Source of the DNA: Cylindrospermum stagnale PCC 7417
GTDB taxonomy: Bacteria > Cyanobacteriota > Cyanobacteriia > Cyanobacteriales > Nostocaceae
Assembly: GCF_000317535.1 (NCBI RefSeq)
Contig: NC_020050.1
Coordinates: 254,443-318,442, forward strand
DNA: 64,000 bases
Reading direction: 5' to 3'
In this document: one piece after another, positions 28,291 to 39,934 of the stretch
Layout: every line of letters starts with the position of its first letter
Position numbering within the stretch: position 1 is the stretch's first letter
The notes under the pieces: model-generated
Databases searched by the model: none
Seen by the model: the letters and a program-made list of their open reading frames with translations, nothing else
What the model was told of the DNA's origin: nothing
Made by a program: the position numbers and the translations under genes

Positions 28291-28471
28291 AAGGTAATTT
28301 TCTTTTTGGAAATTTAAGTTTTGTGGAACATAATGTTTAGCTTGTTTGCTGACCTTCTAAATACATCAAACTTCATTGCATACTGAGTTACCGCCTGAGA
28401 GATACTGACTTGTTTCTGGTTTCGACTGACTTTTGCTGTTGATCATCAGTGTGATTTTTGTTGGATAAGCT

Positions 28472-31400
28472 ATGCCTAGATCACTCAAAGTTAGTCAGGA
28501 ATACATTGGGAAGGTGAAACTGGCAATCAGACGTAACGGTTTTGCCAGCCAAAAAGCTTTGGCTGAGGATGTAGGGCTGGCTTTAGCCACAGTCAGTAAC
28601 TTCTTGACTGGTAAACCTGTTGATCAGGCGACGTTTGCGGAACTCTGCCAGAAGTTGGCACTAGACTGGAAAGAAATCGCCGACCTAAATTTTGAGACTA
28701 CCGACAAAAAATCGAGTATAGATACTCAGAAAAGAAGTACTAGTAAACTCCAGGACTGGGGAGAAGCGATTGATGTCTCAGTTTTCTACGGACGTAAGGA
28801 AGAACTCACCAGATTAAAGCAGTGGATTGTGAGCGATCGCTGCCGACTCATCACTTTAATTGGTATGGGAGGGATTGGTAAAACCGCTTTGTCTGTGAAG
28901 CTAGCAGAACTTCTACAAGACGAATTTGAGTACATAATTTGGCGCAGTCTTCGGAATGCGCCACCAATTCATGAGCTATTGAGCGACTTAATTAACTTTT
29001 TTTCTCACCAGCGAGAAATTGATTTACCAGAAACATTAGATGGTAAAATTTCTCGATTAATGGAATTTCTCCGTTCCTGTCGCTCCTTATTAATTTTAGA
29101 TAATATTGAATCAATTTTATCTAGTGAAGAACGCGCCGGAGGCTATCAACCAGGATATTCAGGATATGGTCAACTTATAAGATGCGTAGGAGAAATCAAT
29201 CATCAAAGTTGCCTAGTATTAACTAGCCGAGAAAAACCTAGAGAAATTAGCATCAAAGAAAGTATAAACTCTCCAATTCGTTCATTAAGATTAAGCGGCT
29301 TAACGCAATATGAAGGTCAGGAAATCATAGCAAACAAAGGCTTTTCTATATCAGAAAACCAAAGTCGAGCATTGGTCGATTATTATGGAGGCAACCCTTT
29401 AGCCTTGAAGATTGTCTCAACTACTATTCAGGAGTTATTTGACGGCAATACTGCTGAGTTTTTACAACAAGGAACCATTGTGTTTGGCGATATTTCGGAT
29501 TTATTAGAGCAGCAATTTAACCGATTGTCAGCTTTAGAAAAACAGGTAATGTACTGGCTAACAATTAATAGAGAATGGGTATCAATCTCTGAATTACAAA
29601 CAGATATTATCCCAGATGTTTCACTCAAAAATTGTTTAGAAACTTTAGAATCACTACAATTACGCTCACTAATTGAGAAGAATACCGGAAAATTTACTCA
29701 ACAACCAGTGGTGATGGAATATGTAATTGACCGATTAATTGTACAGGTATGTGAAGAAATAGAAAATGGCGAAATTGCGCTATTTAATAATAGTGCATTA
29801 ATCAGAGCTACTGCCAAAGATTACGTGAGAAATGCCCAAATTCAATTGATTATCAAGCCTATTGCATATAAGCTTTTAAGTTTTTTTGGTAACAGAGAGA
29901 ATGTGCAAAACTACTTAAATCAGATTTTGTTAAAACTGAAGTCATTTGGTTTTCTAAAACCAGGATATGCATCTGGTAATATTCTCAATTTACTCTGGCA
30001 ACTCCAAGTAGACCTCAGTGGCTATGATTTTTCTAACTTAACGGTTTGGCAAGCTTACCTACAAGGTATGAATTTGCATGAAGTCAACTTTGCCAACTCG
30101 GATCTGAGTAAATCGGCTTTGACTCGAACTTTAGGAGGTGTTTTATCAGCAACATTTAGCCCAGATGGCAAGCTGCTGGCAACAAGCATAGATAATGAGA
30201 TTTATTTGTGGGAAGTTGCAAACATCAAACAAATCATTACCTGCAATGGTCATAAAGCTTGGGTGCAGTCTCTGGCTTTTAGTCCAGATGGAGAAATTTT
30301 AGCCAGTGGCAGCAATGACCAAACCGTGAGATTGTGGGATGCGAACACCGGACAATGCCTGAAAACTCTACAAGGCCATACTAGTTGGGTGCAATCTCTG
30401 GCTTTTAGTCCAGACGGAGAAATATTAGCCAGTGGCAGCAACGACCAAACGGTGAGATTGTGGGATGCGAACACCGGACAATGCCTCAAAATTTTGCCAG
30501 GGCATACCAATCGGGTTATCTTCGTAACCTTCACCCCAGATGAGCAAACTTTGGTAACTGCTAGTGAAGACCAAACCGTTAGAGTCTGGGATGTTGACAC
30601 AGGGCGGTGTTTACGAATTATTACAACTCATATCAACTGGGTTTTATCTGTAGCTTTAAATTCGGATGGACGAACACTGGTAACTGCTAGTGATGGTAAA
30701 AACGTAAAATTCTGGGATTTAGCTAGCGGTGAGTGCATTAAAATTTTACCAGGCTACAGCAGTTATGTGTGGGCAGTTGCTTTCAGCCCAGATGGCAAAA
30801 TATTGGCAACGGGAAGCGAGGATAAAACAGTTAAGCTATGGGATGTTGTCACAGGGGAATGTCTGCAAACTTTGCATGAACATAGCGATTTGCCTAACGG
30901 CGATCGCAACGCTTCACGCGTTTGGTTAGTTGCCTTTAACCCAGATGGTCAATCTTTGTTGAGTCTTGGTGAAAACCAAACAATGAAGCTATGGGATCTG
31001 CATACAGGGCAATGTTTAAGAACTGTGGAGGGGTACAGTAATTGGATATTATCTGTTGCTTTTAGTCCAGATGGTCAAATTTTGGCAAGTAGCAGTGAAG
31101 ACCAACAGGTAAGATTGTGGGATGTCAACACTGGACAATGCTTACAAACATTACAAGGGCATACTAATCTGATATCTTCAGTTAGCTTTGCTCCTCAAAA
31201 TATAGATGGTTACACGGTAGATAAGGGCATAACGTCAATTAATCATAAAAGTCAAATTCTGGCTAGTGGCAGCGACGATACAGCCCTAAAAATTTGGCAT
31301 ACAAGTACCGGAGAGTGTTTGCAAACACTTTGGGGACACAGTAGTTGGGTACATGCAGTTAGTTTCAGTCCCGATGGTCAACTTTTGGCAAGTGGCAGTC

Positions 31401-32065
31401 GTGACAAAACAGTTAAGATTTGGGATTGGTACACGGGAGAATGTCTGCATACTTTGGTAGGGCATGGCGATCGCGTACAAACAATTGCCTTCAGTTACTG
31501 CGGCAGAATGCTGGTAAGTGGTAGCGATGATAACGCTATCAAGCTGTGGGATATTAGTACCGAAATTTGTCTGCAAACCTTGTCAGGACATAGTGATTGG
31601 GTTTTATCAGTTGCATTCAGTCCTTGTGCAGACATCCTTGCTAGCGCCAGTGGCGACAGGACAATTAAACTGTGGAATGTTCATACAGGGCAATGTCTAC
31701 AAACCTTTCAAGGTCATATATATCGAGTGAGAACAATTGCTTTTAGTCCAGATGGACAGACTTTAGCCAGTGGTAGTGATGACCAAACAGTGAAACTGTG
31801 GGATATCAGCACCAATAATTGTCTCAAAACCTTTCAGGGACACCGCAAAGCGGTACGGTCAATTGCCTTTAGCCCCAATGGTCTAATGTTAGTTAGTAGT
31901 AGCGAAGACGAAACTATCAAGCTTTGGGATATTGAAACAGGCGAATGCTTGAAAACCCTGAGAATGGATAGACCCTATGAAGGTATGAATATTAAAAATG
32001 TGATTGGTTTAACTACATCTGAAAAAAATACATTAAAAGCTCTGGGGGCAGTAGAGAGAGATTGA
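28472..32065 (+). CDS. NB-ARC STAND receptor with N-terminal HTH and 14 WD40 repeats
   Basis: A 1197-residue protein. Residues 1-70 form a Cro/XRE-like helix-turn-helix ([20 protein letters not shown]). An NB-ARC-type ATPase follows, with Walker [13 protein letters not shown] (K137) and LLILDNIES as Walker B. A helical arm leads to 14 WD40 repeats (about 545-1160), enough for two seven-bladed propellers. In STAND logic the WD40 part senses, the ATPase switches and the N-terminus signals. Repeats 2 and 3 are almost identical at DNA level. It shares its body and its C-terminal tail (YEGMNIKN...LKALGA) with the gene at 42260. It is transcribed away from the ThDP operon across a 180-bp divergent region. 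Confidence 0.9.
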   Translation: MPRSLKVSQEYIGKVKLAIRRNGFASQKALAEDVGLALATVSNFLTGKPVDQATFAELCQKLALDWKEIADLNFETTDKKSSIDTQKRSTSKLQDWGEAIDVSVFYGRKEELTRLKQWIVSDRCRLITLIGMGGIGKTALSVKLAELLQDEFEYIIWRSLRNAPPIHELLSDLINFFSHQREIDLPETLDGKISRLMEFLRSCRSLLILDNIESILSSEERAGGYQPGYSGYGQLIRCVGEINHQSCLVLTSREKPREISIKESINSPIRSLRLSGLTQYEGQEIIANKGFSISENQSRALVDYYGGNPLALKIVSTTIQELFDGNTAEFLQQGTIVFGDISDLLEQQFNRLSALEKQVMYWLTINREWVSISELQTDIIPDVSLKNCLETLESLQLRSLIEKNTGKFTQQPVVMEYVIDRLIVQVCEEIENGEIALFNNSALIRATAKDYVRNAQIQLIIKPIAYKLLSFFGNRENVQNYLNQILLKLKSFGFLKPGYASGNILNLLWQLQVDLSGYDFSNLTVWQAYLQGMNLHEVNFANSDLSKSALTRTLGGVLSATFSPDGKLLATSIDNEIYLWEVANIKQIITCNGHKAWVQSLAFSPDGEILASGSNDQTVRLWDANTGQCLKTLQGHTSWVQSLAFSPDGEILASGSNDQTVRLWDANTGQCLKILPGHTNRVIFVTFTPDEQTLVTASEDQTVRVWDVDTGRCLRIITTHINWVLSVALNSDGRTLVTASDGKNVKFWDLASGECIKILPGYSSYVWAVAFSPDGKILATGSEDKTVKLWDVVTGECLQTLHEHSDLPNGDRNASRVWLVAFNPDGQSLLSLGENQTMKLWDLHTGQCLRTVEGYSNWILSVAFSPDGQILASSSEDQQVRLWDVNTGQCLQTLQGHTNLISSVSFAPQNIDGYTVDKGITSINHKSQILASGSDDTALKIWHTSTGECLQTLWGHSSWVHAVSFSPDGQLLASGSRDKTVKIWDWYTGECLHTLVGHGDRVQTIAFSYCGRMLVSGSDDNAIKLWDISTEICLQTLSGHSDWVLSVAFSPCADILASASGDRTIKLWNVHTGQCLQTFQGHIYRVRTIAFSPDGQTLASGSDDQTVKLWDISTNNCLKTFQGHRKAVRSIAFSPNGLMLVSSSEDETIKLWDIETGECLKTLRMDRPYEGMNIKNVIGLTTSEKNTLKALGAVERD
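30253..30493 (+). repeat. Near-identical tandem WD40 units (2 x about 120 bp)
   Basis: The two consecutive WD40-coding units differ at only a handful of silent or conservative sites; both read [20 protein letters not shown]. The other repeats of the protein are much more diverged. This indicates recent duplication or gene conversion inside the sensor region. Confidence 0.85.
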
Positions 32066-32200
32066 CACTCTCCGGTCTAAAGCACGAAATATGCAACTAC
32101 GTTGCTGTTTCTGGTGGGGTTTTCAACCTACTCTTTATAAACTGTTATTATTTGAATGCGATCGCTAATTTTTATTCAGTTTGGGTGCAGAACAATTGTG

Positions 32201-32404
32201 ATGGAAAATACAAATCCACAAGAAGATTATCAAAATCAAGTCTCATCTGATACATCAAACGATACTCCAGAAGTAGTATCAGATGAAATTTTGACTTCGC
32301 CAGAAGTAACAGCCGATTCTGAGCAATCAAATAAGCAAGAAACTCAAGTAGAATCTAATACATCTGGTAATTCGCGATCGCCTGGGAAAGATAGAGATTT
32401 ATAG
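32201..32404 (+). CDS. Small acidic, probably disordered protein
   Basis: A 67-residue frame from the ATG at 32201 (MENTNPQEDYQNQVSSDTSN), rich in Ser, Asp, Glu, Asn and Thr and ending SRSPGKDRDL. It lacks hydrophobic segments, so it should be disordered. It lies 135 bp after the NB-ARC/WD40 gene on the same strand and could be its small companion. An upstream in-frame TTG or GTG start is less likely. No family is recognised, and a chance ORF is not excluded. Confidence 0.4.
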   Translation: MENTNPQEDYQNQVSSDTSNDTPEVVSDEILTSPEVTADSEQSNKQETQVESNTSGNSRSPGKDRDL

Positions 32405-32461
32405 TCGGCTCATTTTGCGGAAAAGTATGATTATAAGGAGGGCGATCTCGTTTACCTCAAC

Positions 32462-35400
32462 CTACTTGTTGGAATTGGCGGTGGTTGGTGGTACATCGTC
32501 ACAGAGGTGGCGATCGCTTTCCCTGACGTTGGGATTATTTTTTAGATAATTATGAATTAAAACGCAACCATGCGATCGCATATCTTTGAAATTAAAATTC
32601 CACAAAGTAACTTTTCCCTCAGAATCAACAGATGCTAAAGTTTCGCCGTCTGGGCTAAAATTCACGTTTGTAACTTTTGTGGCTTCTTTATCCCCTTGCT
32701 CTCTACTAGATTCCTCATGCCCCTTCAAGGTTGCAAGCAGTGTATTACTGCTGAAGTCCCAAAGCTTGATGGAATTCTCACTTATAGAGGCTAGGGTCTG
32801 ACCATTGGGGCTGAAACTAACACTAGAAATACTATTTTTCCTACCCTCTGGAAACGTATTGAGTAAATTACCATCACGATCCCAGAGTTTTATTATTCTA
32901 CCTTCACCAAGAGTAAAGATGTTTTTACTGTCTGGGCTAAACCTTAAGTAACTTGCTCGATCCCCAAGCATATCTGATTCTGATACAGAAACTGCAACAT
33001 TTGGGTCGTCTTTATACCACGGCCATTGCTTAATATTTCTGCCATCAAGATTCCAAAGTTTAACAGTTAAGTCCCAACTTATTGAAGCAATAATTTTACC
33101 ATCTGGGCTAAAACTAACATCAATTACGTTCTCCTTATGACCTTGTAATTCCCGAACCAGCTTGCCGTCTCTATTCCAGATTTTAACAGTGGTATCATCA
33201 CTGGCGGATGCGATAAACTTGCCGTCTGGGCTAAAGTTTATCCTGTTGATTTTTTCTGCATGAGCCTGAAAAGTTTTAATTTTTTTACCATCACGACCCC
33301 AGAGTATAATGTCACCTTTAAAAAGCGAATCGTCGTTATCAGTTTTGGAGGCCGTGGAGGCAATCAATTGACTATCCGGACTAAAACTGAAACTACCAAC
33401 TGAATAACTATGACTAAGAATTGCAATTTTGCTTAAATTTCTATTCCATAGCTCGATTATATTGTCTTGAACCAAGGCAATAATTTGACCATCCGGACTA
33501 AAGTTTATCTTACCCACTCCTTCAAAAGTTTTAAGCAAGGTTCCATCCCTAAGCCAGAGTTTTGCAGTTTCAGTGCAACGACTGTTATTACCAAAGCAAC
33601 CAACTGATGCTATCAACTGACCGTCAGGACTAAAACTGACTTGACTATCCTTCTCGCTTTGCAGCGTTTTGAGATTACTGAGGTTTGTACTCCAAATTTT
33701 GACAATGTTATCGTCACCACCAGAAACAATGAACTGACTGTCAGGGCTGAAAGTAACGTTGTTTACTGCTGCACCGTGATTAAAAGTTGCGAATTCCTTA
33801 CCGTCTAGACTCCAAAGTTTGATAGTACCATCATCTCCAGCGGAGATAATGAACTGACCATTAGGGCTAAAACTAACGCTATTAACTGAAGAACCGTGGT
33901 TGAATTTTCTTATTGGCTGACCGCTGCTCCAAAGTACGATACTACCGTTACTACTGGCAGAAACAAGGAACTGGCTATCTGGACTGAAACTGACACTCTT
34001 GACTAGACCACGATGCCGGACAACAATTTTTTGCTTAACTAGTTGAGAGAGGTTGCAGGAGTTCTGGTTTTGACCGCAACCATTCAAAATTGTAATGGTG
34101 CTGTATTCCTTGTTATCTTTGGTAGTTATATTCGCTTCGGCAACAGCAATAAGCCGACCATTAGGGCTAAAACTGGCGCTGGTGCCCCAATTGCCACCCT
34201 CTAAAGTTAAAGTTAAAGTTTTGAATTCCTCTCCCTTAGTATTCCAGAATCTGACAGTACCGTCATCACCAGCCGTGGCAATGAGCTGACTATTGGGACT
34301 GAAACTGACACTATTAACGCCCCCAAGCTGATAAGGAGGAGGAGCTGTATGACCTTCGAGAGTTGCCTTAATTGTCCCATCCCTGTTCCAGAGAGTGACA
34401 GTTCGGTTGTAATTAGTCGCTGCGATAATCTGACCGTCTGGGCTGAAGCTAACACTTGTAAATGAATTAGAGTTTTCATTCTTAGGGAGAGTTGCCTTTA
34501 GTGTTCCATCTGTGTTCCAAAGTTTCACAGTTTGATCAGTACTGGCTGAAGCGATAAGCTGACCGTCGGGGCTGAAAGCAACACTCTTGACGGTAGCAGT
34601 ATGACTATCCAGACGATTACGCTCTCTCGCTCCATAAACTGCCTGCGCGATTACAGGCATAATCTGATTTAAATTACCAATTTGTCCCAAATTTTCTGTT
34701 TGTAATTTTGCAGCTTTCAAACTAGCAAACAGTGCATCTAGTTCCTGATTTGAGGATAAGTAGCTTTGAGATGTTGAGGTGAACGCACCAATTTGACCTT
34801 TGATAGCTTCGTTCCTCTGCCAAAAAGCGATGATGGCTGCGGTACTTACTCCGACAATGAAAGTGGCCACAGCCCCAATTAACCGATAGAGGTTATTTCG
34901 GCGGCGCTGGAGGCTAAACTCAACAAACTCCTTCTCTAGTTGGTTGAGCCACATATCGTCAGATTTTAATACCTGCTGCAATAGCAAAATCCGGGGGTTA
35001 TTATCCCACAGGAACCCGACTGCTCGTTTATTATTTTTCCATTCCTCAGCAGATGGTGTTAGCAACTGTTGCAGCGCCAGTTTTTCCTGTTGCTTTTTGG
35101 TTTTTATCCAGTTTCGTAATCTATCCCACCCCAACACCAAAGCATCGTGGGCTGGCTCTACATAGGGTTCACCTTGAGAATTGGAGCCTTCAACGATTAA
35201 ACGGGCTTCAGAAAAGCGTTTGATTACTGTTTGCACGCGATCGCTTTCTTCTTTATCAGGATACACCAGCTCCGATTTAGGTACTTGTCGCCGTGCTAAC
35301 TCCCCACCCTGTAATGAAATCATTCGCAACATTACCCGCCGCACCGAGTTTTCATAAGCAGAGTCTTTTTCCAATAACTGTTTGTGTTCCTGGTTCGCAC

Positions 35401-37483
35401 GTTGAGTTAGAGAACCAACAACTCTACCTAACTCCTCATAATCTTTTTTTGTTAAAGCGCGGTTATCTCTGGTGCGATCTCCCAAATACTTCAGATACAA
35501 TTCACTGAGGGTGAAAGAAAGCAAAGGTAAACCACCTGGCATTTGTACAACTTCGTTAATTAGTTCGTCTACCAAACTGGGAGGGTCAAAGTACACGACT
35601 TTTTCCGATGCTGGTTTTTCAATACAGGAGCGGAATTCATCTTGGTTCATGAGTGGAACGACAAACCGAGTATCCTCATTCCAAAAGTCTTTGAGTACAG
35701 AGGTTTGGAACTGCGCTTCAAAGTCGAGTCGCAAGGTGATAACTACATGAATTTTGTCGGGATATTTAGCGATCGCATTCTTTATCAAATTCTGAAACTG
35801 CTCTTGTTCTTTGTCACTCTTACACAAAGTTATCAATTCTTCAAACTGGTCAATTGGTAACAACAGTTTAGTATTTGAATGAATACTGCTCCAGCTTTCA
35901 ATAATTGTTGTTAATTTTTGGGTTTCTTCTAGTGCTTTGCTTAAATCATCAATAGGTTTTCTTAGCTCTTCATGTAACTTTTGCCGTTCCTTAAATTTAT
36001 TAATCCATTCATCAATAAATTGTTTGTCTTGATCGTTGTTATTACTAAAAGTGTTTTGCAAAGATTGTTGCAGATCATCTGTAAATTTCAAATACTCAAT
36101 ATCTAATAGCTCCTCTCTCAACGTTAACTGTTCAATTACTTGTAAAATTTCAGTCTTTTGATTTTTGCAATTTCTAATCAAATTTTCCAAAATGTGCTTG
36201 CTTTTCTTTAATTCTTGACTCAATTGCTTAATAGCAACCATTTTTTTAGCAGCAGTTTCATCGGTAATTGGCAAGCATACTTGCGCCAAAGCCTTCAAAG
36301 GACTTTCCCCCGGTCGCATGGGATCTAAAATCTCAAACTTCTGCTCTTGGGAATCACGCAGACGCTTCAATAACCCGGCTTTCATTAAGCTAGATTTCCC
36401 AGTTCCAGAAGCACCTAGAACTATAGTTAATGGCTGCTTGTTAACAACTTGCTCGTTAGCAATTGCTTTCTGATAAAGCTCTTGAATCAGATTTTCTCTA
36501 CCAAAAAACAAATGACTGTTGTTTTCATCGTAGGATTGCAATCCTAGATAAGGATTATTTTCTTTATTAAGCGGTGGTGCATCATCCAATTTATCTCGGT
36601 CAAAGTTGGGTAACAGAAAGATAAATTCCCCTTTGTCATGTTTTCGGAGTGGACACAAAGTTGGAGTTTGCCGCTTAAAGTGTTTTTCTGTGAGAACTTC
36701 AACTTGATCTCGCAGATATGAGTACAGCTTAGTTGCTGTCATGATGCCATCATGAGTGTCAGCTTTTTGATCAGTTCCCCGTAGAGCATTAAAAAGAGCT
36801 TGAGCAAAGGGAGAATGAACCTCGTTACCTTCTTTTCTTGTCCCGCGCACTCCCCAAGAATCTAAGGCTTTTTGATCGTCAGCAGCTGAAGTAATTACTT
36901 GCCAAGCGGCATCGCTGATAAAGCGATCGTAGCGTTCTTTGTATACTTTGACTTTAGGGACAATATCTCGCTTCAGGCTTGACCAACGAAATGCTCCAGC
37001 AAAGCAACAATCGAGAATTGCTAACATATGCCGACAAGGAAGTGCATTTAAGGCATCATGTAAATCCTGCATTGGCAAGTAGGTATTACTATTCTCTGTG
37101 GCATCTTGAGGAATTAAGTAACCCACTGGCCCCTCTTGATTTTCTAGGGCTTCCTTGGCGATACCATGTCCAGCAAAATAGAAAAGGACACGATCATCTT
37201 TAGTAACTGTAACTTTTTCGTTATCAAATGGTATTTGTCCTTGTTTAAAATCTGCAATTAACTGATTGAGATTGTTGAGACTAGCACGTTGATTTAGAAA
37301 TAGCTGAACTTCATATTTATTCTGTGCTTGATATTGCGGCTTGAGAGCTTCATGCTGCTTTTGCAAAATTTCAGCAAGTTTGCAAGCATCTGGAACTGCT
37401 GTTTCTAAAGGTGGAATATCATTTTGATAATTATTAATACCGACAAGAACGGCAAAATTCCGGTTAAACGTAGATTTAGGCAT
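32462..37483 (-). CDS. Caspase-like protease fused to nSTAND ATPase, TM segment and WD40 repeats
   Basis: A 1673-residue protein. The N-terminus is a C14/metacaspase-type domain (VGINNYQND; His106 in YFAGHGIA; Cys160 in ILDCCFAGA). An nSTAND1-type ATPase follows (LGLQSYDENNSHLFFGRE, Walker A GASGTGKSSL with K363), including a coiled-coil insert around 410-540. One predicted transmembrane helix (about 862-886, GAVATFIVGVSTAAIIAFW) precedes about 15 WD40 repeats from residue 955 on. The design fits a membrane-anchored sensor that activates a protease when its propellers meet a ligand. It ends a same-strand series with another caspase and a dynamin-like GTPase upstream. Confidence 0.9.
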   Translation of the reverse strand: MPKSTFNRNFAVLVGINNYQNDIPPLETAVPDACKLAEILQKQHEALKPQYQAQNKYEVQLFLNQRASLNNLNQLIADFKQGQIPFDNEKVTVTKDDRVLFYFAGHGIAKEALENQEGPVGYLIPQDATENSNTYLPMQDLHDALNALPCRHMLAILDCCFAGAFRWSSLKRDIVPKVKVYKERYDRFISDAAWQVITSAADDQKALDSWGVRGTRKEGNEVHSPFAQALFNALRGTDQKADTHDGIMTATKLYSYLRDQVEVLTEKHFKRQTPTLCPLRKHDKGEFIFLLPNFDRDKLDDAPPLNKENNPYLGLQSYDENNSHLFFGRENLIQELYQKAIANEQVVNKQPLTIVLGASGTGKSSLMKAGLLKRLRDSQEQKFEILDPMRPGESPLKALAQVCLPITDETAAKKMVAIKQLSQELKKSKHILENLIRNCKNQKTEILQVIEQLTLREELLDIEYLKFTDDLQQSLQNTFSNNNDQDKQFIDEWINKFKERQKLHEELRKPIDDLSKALEETQKLTTIIESWSSIHSNTKLLLPIDQFEELITLCKSDKEQEQFQNLIKNAIAKYPDKIHVVITLRLDFEAQFQTSVLKDFWNEDTRFVVPLMNQDEFRSCIEKPASEKVVYFDPPSLVDELINEVVQMPGGLPLLSFTLSELYLKYLGDRTRDNRALTKKDYEELGRVVGSLTQRANQEHKQLLEKDSAYENSVRRVMLRMISLQGGELARRQVPKSELVYPDKEESDRVQTVIKRFSEARLIVEGSNSQGEPYVEPAHDALVLGWDRLRNWIKTKKQQEKLALQQLLTPSAEEWKNNKRAVGFLWDNNPRILLLQQVLKSDDMWLNQLEKEFVEFSLQRRRNNLYRLIGAVATFIVGVSTAAIIAFWQRNEAIKGQIGAFTSTSQSYLSSNQELDALFASLKAAKLQTENLGQIGNLNQIMPVIAQAVYGARERNRLDSHTATVKSVAFSPDGQLIASASTDQTVKLWNTDGTLKATLPKNENSNSFTSVSFSPDGQIIAATNYNRTVTLWNRDGTIKATLEGHTAPPPYQLGGVNSVSFSPNSQLIATAGDDGTVRFWNTKGEEFKTLTLTLEGGNWGTSASFSPNGRLIAVAEANITTKDNKEYSTITILNGCGQNQNSCNLSQLVKQKIVVRHRGLVKSVSFSPDSQFLVSASSNGSIVLWSSGQPIRKFNHGSSVNSVSFSPNGQFIISAGDDGTIKLWSLDGKEFATFNHGAAVNNVTFSPDSQFIVSGGDDNIVKIWSTNLSNLKTLQSEKDSQVSFSPDGQLIASVGCFGNNSRCTETAKLWLRDGTLLKTFEGVGKINFSPDGQIIALVQDNIIELWNRNLSKIAILSHSYSVGSFSFSPDSQLIASTASKTDNDDSLFKGDIILWGRDGKKIKTFQAHAEKINRINFSPDGKFIASASDDTTVKIWNRDGKLVRELQGHKENVIDVSFSPDGKIIASISWDLTVKLWNLDGRNIKQWPWYKDDPNVAVSVSESDMLGDRASYLRFSPDSKNIFTLGEGRIIKLWDRDGNLLNTFPEGRKNSISSVSFSPNGQTLASISENSIKLWDFSSNTLLATLKGHEESSREQGDKEATKVTNVNFSPDGETLASVDSEGKVTLWNFNFKDMRSHGCVLIHNYLKNNPNVRESDRHLCDDVPPTTANSNK

Positions 37484-37684
37484 GAGTTTGTCTCTCTTTT
37501 AGTTTGAATGTAAAGACAATTAAGACAACTTTGGTTTTTTAGTAAGTACAATGCTAAAGTTTTCTTAGCGCGATTCCTCATCTCACTTATCGTCTCCTCA
37601 AAAACATGACACAAGCAAAAATGAGCAAGCAATACAAAGGCAAAAGTCAAGTAAGATAATGCCTGACTTCTGCCTTTTGATTAT

Positions 37685-39787
37685 TTAGTGTTGTTGTTGA
37701 AAAATTGAGGTATAGTTTAAAGGACGAACTGTAATAATGGTAACTTCTTCTGCATACCAATCGACATACTTTGCTGTAGTTTTAGCTTTGATGTCACGAT
37801 CTTGCATGCGATTCATTAAACGCTCAAGGCTACTTAGGTTTTGGGAATCAATATTTCTTGGTATAGGTGGACGAGGAGCGTCAAGTTTATCTTGAGTTAA
37901 GAATCTAGCATCAAATTCATCATTGCTCACAATTAATTTAATAATGTCTTTGTACTCGGTAATGCCTTGTTTCCAGAACTCATCTGGAACTTCAAGTACC
38001 AAATCTATTCCATCTAGAGCATAAGCCTCTTCCCCTGGTTGAAGTCTGACGCTACCTGCCTCAAAAAATGGAGTACTGATTGCAAAGTTGTCAGCAAGAT
38101 TGACCAAAGAACAGTGAAGTGACTGTTTACTATGATTAGTAATTTTCAGTTTAAATTCCGGTGGTTGCCACTGACTATTTTCATATTTATACTGCAAATG
38201 TATCTGCTTAACTTGCGATAGCTCATGATTATCAAAGATGAGTTCCATCTTGATATCGCCAGATTTAATTACAGTTGCAGCAGTATTTGAGAGCCGAGCA
38301 ATCGTTGTCCAACGAGCAATATGTTCTAGGCGTTGAATTACCTTTTGTGCGTTCTCTTTTGTGTAACTATCAATTTCTTTTACAAGTGGTCGAGTGTCTT
38401 GAGATTTAGTAATCAAATATTGTTGATTGCGGCAGAAGAGGCGAAACTCAGGGTTGGTAGATTCCTCACGGATATAAGCTGAGGGTTTACCATCAAATCC
38501 AGCAGTTTTTACTGCTTCCCGTGCCAAATTAACACCTGCTTCGTCTCCCTCAAAGTGAACCCCTAAAGGCGGTAGCGGTAGACCAATAACTACTGCTTTA
38601 AAAGTACGCTCAGTAGTTAGATTTTGCACACCTTCAATATCTATTTTGCTCTTGGTTGGCAATACCTGAGTTACTTTAGCAGTCCCGACAGACATTGAGG
38701 GGTTGCGTAGGTCATCGATATTGGCATCAAAAGGGAATAATGCTAGTACAGTCGTTTCGCCATTTTGAGGCGGTTGAACTCCGTGAACAGCACCGCCTTC
38801 TATTACCCAGCCAGAAGTTCTGTCATTTTTAACAATAAAGTAAGGTTGAAGTTGAGCGATCGCACCATCCAAGAAAAATTTGTTCTCATCGTTGGGGTTA
38901 TTCACTTCCAATTGTGGCGACTGATCCCCATTCACGCTGCGGACTAAAGCATTTGTGCGTCCAAACAAATCTCGATAAGTCAGCTTTCCATTCGTTTTGG
39001 ACAGTGTATCCATCAAAAAATAGGAAAAACGACCCCGATGTTGACCACCTGCATTATATTCTTTTGCTGTTTCATGGTCTCGACAAGCTGCTAAAAGCAC
39101 ATGACGACCTTTAGGTAAATGCCAGCCAGTGGAGCTATCTGCCGGTTTTATTTCTCGAAGACCTGAAAGTTGATTTAATTCTTCCAGGGTAAAAATAAAA
39201 CTTTTAAGTGGACGTTTCCGCTTATCTGTGGGTAAACGCCGTTCTTTTACCTCTTGCAATGGGTCTTTTGTCCCAGAACCAGAGTGGCAGCAATCCAGAA
39301 TAATGGTCATATGCGGGTTATTGTTTGCCACTTCTGCAATGAGTACTGCCAATTCTTTGTCTGCTAAATCCCAACCACCGTCAGTACGGCTGTCGTAACA
39401 TACTAAAGTTTCATCAAGATGGTCTGGTTCTAAATGCCAAAATTCTTGCGGTGCCTGTTCCTGAGAACCGTGACCACTGTAGTAAAACAAAACTACATCA
39501 TCTTCCTCGGCCTGACGAAGATGTTCCCGGAAACCATTAATAATTGCCTCACGGGTGGCTTGTTTGTCTTTTAGGGTTTGTAAATGAAGTTGATATTCTG
39601 TTCTCTCGAACCTTTCGTGCAGATATTCTGCGATCGCGGTAATATCATTCACACAACCTTGAAGGCAATGATTTGGATTGGGGTAATTATCGATACCTAC
39701 AAGCAAGGCATATAAATTACGAATCCTAATTCCTCTAGTCGGGCTGAAAGTTTTGTGCATATTTTTAATCATGAGTATTGCGTACAA
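37685..39787 (-). CDS. Caspase family (C14-like) protease with C-terminal extension
   Basis: A 700-residue protein (counted from the ATG at 39787; ATGs at 39772 and 39760 are also possible). The N-terminal caspase-like domain has ALLVGIDNYPNPNHCLQGC, His106 in YYSGHGSQ and Cys167 in LDCCHSGSGT, so the dyad is complete. The region from about 310 is beta-rich and lacks STAND or WD40 signatures; it resembles accessory domains of cyanobacterial orthocaspases. Substrate preference is likely basic (family knowledge). It follows the dynamin-like gene by 147 bp and precedes the caspase-STAND gene by 201 bp, all on the minus strand. Confidence 0.88.
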   Translation of the reverse strand: MYAILMIKNMHKTFSPTRGIRIRNLYALLVGIDNYPNPNHCLQGCVNDITAIAEYLHERFERTEYQLHLQTLKDKQATREAIINGFREHLRQAEEDDVVLFYYSGHGSQEQAPQEFWHLEPDHLDETLVCYDSRTDGGWDLADKELAVLIAEVANNNPHMTIILDCCHSGSGTKDPLQEVKERRLPTDKRKRPLKSFIFTLEELNQLSGLREIKPADSSTGWHLPKGRHVLLAACRDHETAKEYNAGGQHRGRFSYFLMDTLSKTNGKLTYRDLFGRTNALVRSVNGDQSPQLEVNNPNDENKFFLDGAIAQLQPYFIVKNDRTSGWVIEGGAVHGVQPPQNGETTVLALFPFDANIDDLRNPSMSVGTAKVTQVLPTKSKIDIEGVQNLTTERTFKAVVIGLPLPPLGVHFEGDEAGVNLAREAVKTAGFDGKPSAYIREESTNPEFRLFCRNQQYLITKSQDTRPLVKEIDSYTKENAQKVIQRLEHIARWTTIARLSNTAATVIKSGDIKMELIFDNHELSQVKQIHLQYKYENSQWQPPEFKLKITNHSKQSLHCSLVNLADNFAISTPFFEAGSVRLQPGEEAYALDGIDLVLEVPDEFWKQGITEYKDIIKLIVSNDEFDARFLTQDKLDAPRPPIPRNIDSQNLSSLERLMNRMQDRDIKAKTTAKYVDWYAEEVTIITVRPLNYTSIFQQQH

Positions 39788-39934
39788 AATAGGACTAATT
39801 TAAAAAAGTGTGCCAAGCCAAGTAACTTAAAAGGATTACCTGAATTAATTTTCAATTGTCTGTAACCGCATCTATAGTTTTATGTCCACCAGCCAAAGAA
39901 AATTCTGACTTTCTTAAAAAATAGGGAAAATAGT

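Noticed and set aside
30250..30600. Minus-strand ORF with repeated peptide units
   Set aside because: It is the antisense shadow of tandem WD40-coding units; its repeats mirror the sense repeats.
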